Shown: piece after piece, positions 11,601 to 23,000 of the stretch | How the letters are laid out: each line of letters opens with the position of its first letter | Position numbering within the stretch: the stretch's first letter is position 1 | Source: Prorocentrum cordatum | Taxonomy: Eukaryota; Sar; Dinophyceae; Prorocentrales; Prorocentraceae | NCBI GenBank assembly: GCA_963575745.1 | Contig: CAUYUJ010014277.1 | Location: forward strand, 352,091 to 416,090 | DNA: 64,000 nucleotides | Reading direction: 5' to 3' | Translations under genes and position numbers: made by a program | The notes under the pieces: generated by a model | The model's database searches: none | Seen by the model: the letters and a program-made list of their open reading frames with translations, nothing else | Told to the model about the DNA's origin: nothing

Positions 11601-13291
11601 TTGCGGATGACCCGCTCGGATTCGAACATGAAGCGCGGGCCCCATAGGGAGGGGGCTCCCGCCTGAGACTTCCTCGCAATTCACTCACAGACGAGGCTCC
11701 CGCTTGAGACTTCCTCCATATTCAAGTCTCAAAAGCCCAAAAGTGACGACAGTTGCACGTTGCGGATGACCCGCTCGGATTCAAACATGAAGTGCGGGCC
11801 CCATAGGGAGGGGGCTCCCGCCTGAGACTTCCTCGCAATTCACTCAAAGACCAGGCTCCCGCTCGACTTTCTCCATATTCAAGTCTCAAGAGCCCAAACG
11901 TGACGACAATTGCAGGTTGCGGATGACCCGCTCGGATTCAAACATGAAGTGCGGGCCCCACAGGGAGGGGGCTCCCGCTTGAGACTTCCTCGCAATTCAC
12001 TCACAGACGAAGCTCCCGCGAACCCAAACGTGACGACAATTACACGTTGCGGATGACCCGCTCGGATTCAAACATGAAGTGCGGGCCCCATAGTGAGGGG
12101 GCTCCCGCCTGAGACTTCTTCACAATTCACTCACAGACGAGGCTCCCGCTCGAGACTTCCTCCATATTCGAGTCTCAAAGGCCCAAACGTGACGACAGTT
12201 GCACGTTGCGGATGACCCGCTCGGATTCGAACATGAAGCGCGGGCCCCACAGGGAGGGGGCTCCCGCCTGAGACTTCCTCGCAATTCACTCACAGACGAG
12301 GCTCCCGCTCGAGACTTCCTCCATATTCATATCTCAAGAGCCCAAAAGTGAAGACAGTTGCACGTTGCGGATGACCCGCTCGGATTCAAACATGAAGTGC
12401 GGGCCCCATAGGGAGGGGGCTCCCGCCTGAGACTTCCTCACAATTCACTCACAGACGAGGCTCCCGCTCGAGACTTCCTCCATATTCATATCTCAAGAGC
12501 CCAAAAGTGACGACAGTTGCACGTTGCGGATGACCCGCTCGGATTCGAACATGAAGTGCGGGCCCGACTCCCGCCTGAGACTTCCTCGCAATTCACTCAC
12601 AGACGAGGCTCCCGCTCGAGACTTCCTGCATATTCATATCTCAAGAGCCCAAAAGTGACGACAGCTGCACGTTGCGGATGACCCGCTCGGATTCGAACAT
12701 GAAGCGCGGGCCCCATAGGGAGGGGGCTCCCGCCTGAGACTTCCTCACAATTCACTCACAGACGAGGCTCCCGCTCGAGACTTCCTCCATATTCATATCT
12801 CAAGAGCCCAAAAGTGACGACAGTTGCACGTGGCGGATGACCCGCTCGGATTCAAACATGAAGTGCGGGCCCCATAGGGAGGGGGCTCCCGCCTGAGACT
12901 TCCTCGCAATTCACTCAAAGACGAGGCTCCCGCTCGAGACTTTCTCCATATTCGAGTCTCAAGAGCCCAAAAGTGACGACAGTTGCACGTTGCGGATGAC
13001 CCGCTCGGATTCAAACATGAAGTGCGGGCCCCATAGGGAGGGGGCTCCCGCCTGAGACTTCCTCGCAATTCACTCACAGACGAGGCCCCGCTCGAGACTT
13101 CCTCCATATTCGAGTCTCAAAGGCCCAAAAGTGACGACAGTTGCACGTTGCGGATGACCCGCTCGGATTCAAACATGAAGTGCGGGCCCCATAAGGAGGG
13201 GGCTCCCGCCTGAGACTTCCTCGCAATTCACTCACAGACGAGGCTCCCGCTCGAGACTTCCTCCATATTCAGGCCTCAAGTCAGCGAGTAG

Positions 13292-13379
<88 letters not shown>

Positions 13380-14006
13380 CGTTCGATGCCGATGATGGTG
13401 AGTGATCGTGGGATGGTGATGGTGATGCTGATGGTGATGATGATGATGATGAGTGGGGAGTGATGGTGATGGTGATGATGATGCGGAGGAGGAAGCAAAG
13501 AGGAGCAGAGGAGAGGGAGGAGGAGGAGGAGATCCTGCGCGGAGGGTGTGCAGAGAAAACAAGAACCCCACTTAGGATGTGGGGAACAGCCCCATAGGGA
13601 GGGGGCTCCCGCCTGAGACTTCCTCACAATTCACTCACAGACGAGGCTCCCGCTCGAGACGTCCTCCATATTCATATCTCAAGAGCCCAAAAGTGACGAC
13701 AGTTGCACGTGGCGGATGACCCGCTCGGATTCAAACATGAAGTGCGGGACCCATAGGGAGGGGGCTCCCGCCTGAGACTTCCTCACAATTCACTCACAGA
13801 CGAGGCTCCCGCTCGAGACTTCCCCCATATTCAAGTCTCAAAGGCCCAAAAGTGACGACAGTTGCACGTTGCAGATGACCCGCTCGGATTCAAACATGAA
13901 GTGCGGGCCCCATAGGGAGGGGGCTCCCGCCTGAGACTTCCTCGCAATTCACTCACAGACGAGGCTCCCGCTCGAGACTTCCTCCATATTCAGGCCTCAA
14001 GTCAGC

Positions 14007-14063
<57 letters not shown>

Positions 14064-17000
14064 CGTTCGATGCCGATGATGGTGAGTGATCGTGGGATGG
14101 TGATGGTGATGCTGATGGTGATGATGAGTGGGGAGTGATGGTGATGGTGATAATGATGCGGAGGAGGAAGCAAAGAGGAGCAGAGGAGAGGGAGGAGGAG
14201 GAGGGGGAGAGATCCTGCGCGGAGGGTGTGCAGAGAAAACAACAACCCCACTTAGGATGTGGGGAAAAAACATACGCTCTCGGAGTCGGCGCGGAGCTCT
14301 GGGATCTGCGCGGAATCGTTGGAGCCCCGAAGCAGTGCGGTGACAGACCGTGCGGTGGCCTCGGAACCCCAAGAGACCTCACCCCACGGTCCGTCACCGC
14401 ACGGTCTCGGGACCCTGGAGGCCTCTGTCGCCCGAGACGTCCTCGGAGAACGACCCGAGTCCCAAAACCGTGAGGTGACCCCTAATCCCCAGGGGAGCCC
14501 AGAATCGAATCGAGAAGTCGGATCGGCGATCGAAATAAGTCGGATCGGCAGAAATCGGCAGCCGAGTCGGGAAAAGTCGAATCGGCGGAAATCGGCAGGC
14601 TAGTATGCGTCCAATGAGGTAACGGAGCCCAAATCGGAATCCGAAATCGAATCGAATCGGAATCGGAATCCATCGGAGTCGAAAGGAATGGAATCGGAGG
14701 ATTCGAAACGAGCCCTGAATCCCCACCGACTCACCGCACGGTGTGGTCACCACCCCGTTGGGGGGCCCCCGATTAAACCCCTCCCCGGCGCGCGGAGCGC
14801 GCCGGAGGCAACGCCAGGGCCGGGGAGACGGAAGTCCCGAGTTTGGGGGGATTCGAGCTGGCCTGGCGGGATCGTCCAAAAAGTGATGTGAAGATGGACC
14901 AGAAATTGACGCGGGCACTCGCTGCAAGTACAGTCGGGGCGTTGACCTAAGGAACCCCAAATAAGGAACGAGGCTCTTCTTTCCCATAAGTTCAACCTCG
15001 ATTTCCCACACAAAAACCTCAGGGAAACCCGAGACAAACTGTAAAACAATCAAGGAGCACCGAGCCCCTCCCCAACGAAAAGCGTTCCTTCTTCAAGGCC
15101 CCGACTGTATCTCACGAACGTCGGAGGCGGCAAACCAAGGAACTCGGCTATCCGCGCGGAGCTACGACGATATTTTGTGCATGGTGCTCCGTTTCCTTTT
15201 GGACAGCGATGCGCGATGTTCTCCTCCCTCACGCTTGCGGAGCGCGCCAAGGGGGCGGCGCCAGACGCGACGCAAGGGGGGGCCCCGGCGCAGACCCCCA
15301 AAAAACCACCGCGCGGAGCCCCGAAAAGTACCGATACACGCACAAAGCATCTATACACCACCACCGCGCCAGGCCAGGGCCATCCTGGGCCCTAGGATGG
15401 CGTATACGCCCTCCTGGCCGAGCCAGGAGGGTCTATACACCATCCTACGGCCCAGGATGGCCCTGGCCTGGCGCGGTGGTGGTGTAGAGGTGCCTTCGTC
15501 GGGCGATGCCGCTGCTCCACGGACCGCCCCCGGGGGTGCGAATGTCGAGGCGAGTCCAGACGTGGCAGCGAGGGCCCCCCAGGAAGACCTAAGAGGCGCA
15601 GGAGAGGGAAGAGTACAGTCGGGGCGTTGACCTAAGGAACCCTGAATAAGGAACGAGGCCCCTTTTTTCTATAAGTTAAACTTCGGTTTCCGATCGAAAA
15701 CATAAGGATAACCTGAGGCAAGCTGTGAAACACTTCAGGAACGCGGAGCCCCTCCCCAACCAAAAGGGTTCCTTCTTCAGGGCACCGACTGTAGCGGTAT
15801 TGGTACCCCCTTGAATGTTTATATAATGTTTGGTCGTCTTTCGGGCAGGCGGCAATGGGGGATCCAACCTTCCATGGCATGTTTCAGTCAAAACGCTCAT
15901 CCTGGGGCTCGCGCTTCATCCGGGAGAATGGTGTAACACCAACTAGGTGTTTGGCCCCAGGTTTGCAACAACAGCGGCTCTGGCCTGATATTTCCTCAGA
16001 AAACGCTCCCAAACCGAATTCCCGCGAAAGACTTCCTCACGAATTATGCAAGAACTCCCACGCAATTCATGCAAACGCCGTGGCCTCGACGCTCGGGAAT
16101 CATACTCTCGGTCTGGCCGTTTTCACGGATTACTTGGGAATCGCGCTATCGCTGGAAACTTCCTCCCGATTCACGCAAGACGCACGCTTTAGCAACCCGC
16201 CTGCTCGACCTGGCCGCCTGGGCCCGCCTTCCCGGCCCGCCCGCTAAAGTCTGCCCGCCCGATCTGCCCGTCTGATTCTGCCGTGGTTTCTGCTCCCCTG
16301 CTGCTCTCTCTCTCTCTCTCGTGTTCTATCCTCCCCCCTCCCCTTTGCCCCGTCCTTCCATCCGTCCTGCCCTCCGCTGTTTAAGGGGCTGAGCTGAATG
16401 CGAGTTGCAGGTTAAGAAACATACTCCCCAAATGGTGGTACGATCGAAGACGAAAAAGGTGGGTACCCAAGATTTGGAGTAAACGTGTTGTATGTTCACA
16501 CGTGCGGATAGGAACGCAGTCTTAAATGACCGTTGGACTCACATTTCTAATAAGATATTGTTGACCCCCCCCTGCCAGGTGACCGCTGCACGTTGCAATT
16601 AAAGTGCTCCTTCCACGGCTCTCACCAAGCTTTCTACAATTGAAAGCTAGGTGTCACCAAACTGCGCCCCTGGCCCCCTAGTTACAACAAAAACGATTCC
16701 ACCTGATATTTCCTCACAGTGTATAAAGAAATTGCGCTCTCGCGCGGGACTTCCTCAATTTACGCAGGAATCGCCGTCTCGCGTGGGACTTCCTCACACT
16801 TGATTGAGACGCCGCGCCCTCGACACTCAGGAATCACGCTCTCGCTGTGACGGCCTCACGATTTACTTGGGAATCGCGCAATCGCTCGAGACCTCCTCGC
16901 GATGCATGCAAGACGCACGCTTCAGCAACCCACCTGCTCGACCAAGCCGCCTGGGTCCGATTTCCCGGCTCGCCCGCTAGGGTCTGCCTTCCCGATTTGC

Positions 17001-20000
17001 CAGCCGAGTTCTGCCACGTGATTTCTGTTCCTAGGCCCCATTAAGGGCTGCGGTGAATACGCGTGGCAGGTAAGGAGGATACATCCCCTAGGGGGTAAGA
17101 TCGAAGACGAAGATGGCGGGTACCGCGGGGTTGGGGTACACGTATTGGATGGCACGCGAGCAGATAGGAGCGAACAGTATTAAACTGATTCCTGCAGCTG
17201 CAGTTGTTGTCGTTGTTGCTGTTGGTAGTGGTGGTGTTGCTGGTGTTGTCGTCATTGCTGATGTTGGTGCGTCATCGCTTCTACATAATAGCTGTTGTTG
17301 ATCACCCCCGCCCAGTGACCATTGTGCTTTCCAATTAAGAGTGTTCCTCTCAGGGCTCGCATCTGGTTTACTACAGGGAACAATGTGGAGGTCACCAAAC
17401 TGTGCTGTTGGCCCTCGTTTGACAACAGCACAAACAATAGCAGCAGCAGCAACAACAACAACCATCATTCTAAGACAGTTCGCCCTTATCTGTTCGCGGG
17501 CCATTCAACACGCATATCCCAGACCCTCGATACCCGCCCTGTTCGTTTTCGATCGTACCCCCTTGGGGGCGTATATACACTATATATATACATATCTCTC
17601 TTGCTTACCTGCAACGTGTATTTCAGGCAGCCCCTGAGGCAGGGGAAGAAAGGACAGATGGAAGGAAGGGACAAGGGGGAAGGGGAAGGATGGGGCACGA
17701 GGGAAAGTAGCAAAAGGGGAGCTAGGAGCAGAAAACACCTGGCAAAGCCAGACGGGTAGACCCTAACGGGCGGGTCGGAAAGGCGGGCCCAGGCGGCCAG
17801 ATCGAGCAGGCGGGTTGCTGAAGCGTGCGCCCTGCATGAATCGCGAAGAAAACTTGAACGAAAGTGCGATTCCCAAAGAACTCGTGAGGAAATCCAGAGC
17901 GTGATTCCCGAGTGTCGAGGGCGCAGCGTCGAAATTCGCCAGCTCAACGGGCCAGAGGCGTGCTAAGATCTCCGGCTACTGCTTTACAATATTTCTACTT
18001 CGCGCGCGCGGTGCGGCCCCTGGGGGTCCCCGGGCGAAAAGTACCCCAGGACGGTCCCAGCAGACTCGGGTCAGAGCTGGTTTTGCTCTTAGGCGCCGCC
18101 CTCGAGGTTCTCCAGAGAGCCCCAAGAAGGGCCAAGAGGCGTCCAAGAGGCCCTCAAGATGGTACAAGAGGTTTGGACATGCCACAAGATCGCTCCAAGA
18201 CGCCCAAGATGGCCCTCAGAAGTCCCAAGAGGCCTTCAAGAGCACTCCCAAGAGGGACCCAAAAGGCAAAATTCAATGTTTTTCTTTCGATGTTGGAAAG
18301 AGTTTGGCGTTTCCACCTTTTCGGCGTCCCGACGCACCAACACGGCCCAAGCCCCCAAGATCGCCCCAAGAGGGCCCAAGAGGCCCCCAGGAGGGCCCCA
18401 AGACGGCCCAAGAGGGCTCCAAGACGGCTCCAAGACGGCCCAAGGGGGCCCCAAGAACGCCTCAAGAGGGGCCCGAGAGGGGGAGCACGAAACAACATTT
18501 CGAGCCCTCGGTCCTGAGAAGACCCGAGGAGGCCCCAAGAGGCCCCTTAGAGGCCCCAAGAAGCCCCCAGGAGGCCCTCAGGAGGCCCCCAAAGAGGCCT
18601 CAGAGAGGCCCTCAAGCGGCCCCAGGAGGCCCACAAAATACCCACCCGAGCACGCAAGCAAGCGCCAGCGATGCTACAATATGGGCCAGCGGAATAAGCG
18701 AAGCGATTGAATGAATTGCGAGGAAGTCCCACGCGGGAGCGCGATTCCTGCATACAAAATGAAGAAATCCAGCGCGAGAACACGATCTGGGAATAAATTC
18801 TGAGGTGTCAAGCGGGAGCCGTTGTTGCTGTTGCTGTTGCTGTAAGCCGGAAGCCCAAGACACACTTCTGACACAATTCTGAAACAGGGTGCGAGCCCTG
18901 GGAAGGGCACTTCAATTGAAAAAACATCATGTGCCCAGGAGGGGAAATCGCTCTTATCTGCTCTTATCTGCTCGCGGGCCACGTAGATTCTAAGCCGAGG
19001 CGGCAGCCGTTGTTGTTTTAGTTTGGAGGCCAACGACGCAGTTTGGTAACCCCTCGCTTTCCCCTGTAAAAACAGGGTGCGAGCCCAGAGAGAAACACTT
19101 CAATAGAAGCGTATACTGGTTACCGAGCAGGGGGGATCAACAATAATCATGATTTAGACATGAGGTTCCGGCGAGAACAGCAACACCAACAACAACAATA
19201 ACATCAACAATAATAACAGCGACAACAACAACAGCAACAACACCAACAGCAGCAGCAACAACACTAATAGTAAGACTGTTCGCACTTACCTGATCGCGTG
19301 CCGTTGGACGCGTGTAACCCAAACTCTCGGTACCCGCCCTCTTCGTCTTTGATCGTGCCCCCCTGGGGTTCTCAACCTGCCGCGTTTGAACGGGTGCCGC
19401 CCGTGAACCAAGTGAAGGGAGGACGGATGGAAGGGCGAAGGGGAAGGATGGAGCACGGGATTCGAAGGGGGGGGACCAGGAGCAGAAGACACGCAGCAGA
19501 ACCAGACGGGCCCGTCGGGCGTGTAGACCCGAACGGGCGGGTCGGGCAGGCGGGCCAAAGTCGAGCAGGCAGGTTGCTGAAGCGTGAATACGGCATAAAT
19601 CGCGAGTAAAGCTCGAGCGATCGCGCGGTTCTGGAGTACATCGTGACACGTCCACAGCGGAGAGCGTAGCTCCTGAATTTCGAGGGCGCGGCGTCTGAAT
19701 CAACTGCGAGGAAGTCCCACGCGAGAGCGCGATTCCTGCATCACTTGAGGAGAAGTCCCGCGCGAGAGCGCGATGTTGAAATACAATGTGAGGAAGTGTC
19801 AGGCGGAAGCCGTTCTTGTTGTTGTTCGGAGCCCAGCAATACAGTTTGGTAATACCAAGCTTTCCCTAATAAACAACAAGGTGCAAACCCCGAGAAGGAT
19901 AACTTCGATTGAAACAATACAGTGGTTACTGGAGGGGGATCAGCAATACTTACTTGTTCAACAACACCAACACCACCAACAACAATACTCATTTAAAGAC

Positions 20001-23000
20001 GGTTCGCTCCTATCTGCCCACGTGCTAATCAACACGTATATCACAAACCATCGGTACCTGCATTCGTCGTCTTAGATCGTACCCCCATTGGGGGTAAATT
20101 TTCCTTACCTGCCACATGCAGTGCAGACCGTAAACAAGGGAAGAGAAGACGGGTGCAAGGGGGAGGGAGACTACTGGAGCACGAGAAAAATTAGCAGGGG
20201 GACTAGGAACAACAAACAAGTGGTAGAACCAGACGGGCAGATCGGGTGGGCAGACCCATAGCAGGCAGGTCGGGGAGGCGGCCCAGGCGACCAGGTCGAG
20301 CAGGCGGGTTACTGAAGCGTGGCTCGTGCACGAGTCGAGAGGAAGTCTTGAGCGACAGCGCAATTCTCAAGTAAATCGTGAGAAAAGCCACAAAGCGAGA
20401 CGTGACTCCTGAGCGTAAAGGCCGCATCATCTTAATGAACTGCGAGGAAGTCCCACGCGAGAGCGCGATTCTTATACAAATTGTGAGGAAGTCCCCCGCG
20501 AGAGCGCGACTTGGGAATAAAGTGGGAGGATATACCAGGCGGGAGGAGCCGTTGCTGTTGTAAACCTGATCAAACAACACAGTTTGAACAACACAATCTA
20601 AACCGGGGGCCAACAAAAAGGGTGCGAGCCCCGGGTGAAGCACTTCAATTGGAAGAATACAGTGGTCACCAGAGAGGGGATCAACAGTAACTCTTCTTCA
20701 GTAGTGAGTTCAACAACAACACCAACACCAACACCAACACCAACACCAACACCAACACCAACACCAACACCAACACCATCACCAACAACAATCATGATTA
20801 TTCGCTCCTGTCTGATCGCGTGCTTCTCAACACGTGTATCCCAAATCCTCGGTATCCGCCCTCTTGGTCGCGGATCGTACCCATTTGGGGTATATCTTCC
20901 TTACCCGCCACGCGTGTCTAGCACAGCCCCTAAACAAAAATGGAAGAGAAGGCGGATGGACGGGGGAGGGAGAAGGATGGAGCACGAGAAAGATTAGCAT
21001 GAGGGGAGCTAGAAGCAGAAAGCATGTGGCAGAACTTGACGGGCAGATCGGGTGGGTAGACCCTAACGGGCGGGTAGGGAAGGTCCCAGGCGACCAGGTC
21101 GAGTAGGCGGGTTGATGAGGCGTGAGTCCTGCATACATCGCGAGGAAGTCTCGAACGGAAGCGCGATTCCCAAGCAGATCGCGCGAAAATCAATAGCGAT
21201 AATTCCCTTCAATCCGTTGTCTCTTCCCCTGATTTAGAAGCAGCATCAATTAATTACACGCGGCAGCTAGGGAAGGTGTACCCCCAGGGGGACACAATCG
21301 AAGACAAAGACGTGTTGACTGGCACGTGAGCAGGTAAGAGCGAGCAGTCTTAAAATGATTGCTATTGTCGCTATCGCAGTCTCTGTTGCTGATGTAGTTG
21401 TTGATGCTGGTGTTCTTGTTGCTGTTGCTGTTGTTGTTGCTGCTGTTGGTGTTGTGCTCTCATCTCTAAAGAAGAAGAAGAAAAAGAAGACGAATAAGAA
21501 GAATAAGAAGAAGAAGAAGAAGTATGGTTGATCCCCCAACGGTGACCAGCGCATGTTTCGATTAAAGTGCTCCTCCCTGGGCTCGCACCCTTGCTTTTAT
21601 CCGGGAAAATCTGTCGTCACCTAACTGCGCCCCTGGCCCATGGATTACAACAACAACGGCTCCCCGCCTGATACTTCCCAATTGAATTCACATTCGCGCT
21701 CTCGCGCGGGACCTTCCTCATAATGTGTCAAGGTATCCCACCCTCGCGCTGCAATTACTTCCTCAGAATTTCTTGCGGCGCCGTGCCCTCGAGACTTACA
21801 CATCACGCTCTCGCTTTGGATTTCCTCACTTGGGAATCGCGTCATCGCTCAAAACTTCCTTCATGATGGGTTGACGCTCTCGCGACCCGGCCGTCCCGCT
21901 CCCGGTCCCTAGATCCTGCTGGGTCCCACGAGGGGGGGGGCCTGCGGCGAATCCACAACGCAATCATGTTGCAACGGGCGGAGGGCGACGAGGAGGGACA
22001 ACCATGCCGCACTATCAAAACATAGTGTACGTCAACTTTGGATCCCAGGAGCCATGAGGAGAACACGGTCGGGTACACCGATCGGAGGCGTTGTGCGAAC
22101 CGGGCAGCAACGCGTGAAACTCAACGTTATGGAAAAATCTAGAAACGCGGGAATGGCACGGAGACGGTATGGAAACGACACCAGAGATGCGCGCGGACAC
22201 ACCCGTTGCCACGACTAGGCCCTGATGCCCCGAAGCTCTCCTAAAGCGCTGCATCTTTCCGACATCTTATTTGACGGCCCCCCAGGTCGGGAAGGAGCAC
22301 GAGGGGCCAAAAAGGAGTAACAACTCAGGAATCCAGACCCTCATGGCGCACCCACGATATTGTACGGGTGCGGCAGCGGAGCACGACAATGAAACGACAA
22401 AAAACGGCGACTGACAACAACAAGAAAACGCCCCCAGCGCTTCCTACTTCCATCTGAGCCGGCGACGGACGCGAACTCGCCGATGTTCCACATAGGCAAC
22501 TGGCCCTGTACCGCACTCCATCCCTCTCTATGTATTCGCTGCCCTGCGAACCAGGATGAGATAAGCAGCAAGCAAGCGATGGCGATGAAGCGTACCACCA
22601 TGATGCCCATCGTGAATCTCTTCGTCTTCTGGATATCAGCGAAGCAGAGTGGCAACACTAGGAAGAACGTGACTACGACGGAGCACTTGTAGATGATAAC
22701 TCCGGAATGCACATCGCATTGGTGCACCCCATTGCTAGCCAAGTCCACAGCAGAGCACATGGTGCCCCGAAGGGACTTGTTCACTGTCACTACCAGCGCG
22801 GTGGCGGTGCCCAAGACGTATATCATGACAGTCGCGTAAATCATAGCTGACCACACTCTCCCCCTCGACCCTTTCAGCACCTGCTCCCCCATAACTCCTA
22901 ACTCAAGCCGTTCCCGGATCTTGAACTCGCGTTCGGCATTGCACCCCCGATTATCGTGCACGAAGAGGTCGACCGTGTTGTGGTGCTTAACCATCCTCTC

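Larger units (their letters stand above)
15950..21760. repeat. REP-C complex: related repeats in both orientations
   Basis: A unit of several hundred bp recurs about six times. Forward landmarks (CGCACGCTTTAGCAACCCGC, then CTGCTCGACC) are at about 16180 and 16905. Their reverse complements are at about 17800, 19560, 20290 and 21090. Other landmarks are TCGATCGTACCCCC-type motifs and (CAA/TTG)n runs. Recurrent GCTCTCGCGCGGGACTTCCTC motifs resemble the SAT-1 core. All of this is intronic; ORFs across it are incidental. Confidence 0.7.

Noticed and set aside
11320-13265. CRISPR-like array
   Set aside because: Units are contiguous 159-bp satellite copies without unique spacers, and the genome is eukaryotic.
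13281-13571. Poly-Ile/Ser ORFs
   Set aside because: Translation of the GAT microsatellite.
22341-22455. Extension of the large transporter exon to its frame stop
   Set aside because: Residues after FASVAG stop matching the family, and the next exon continues naturally from that point.
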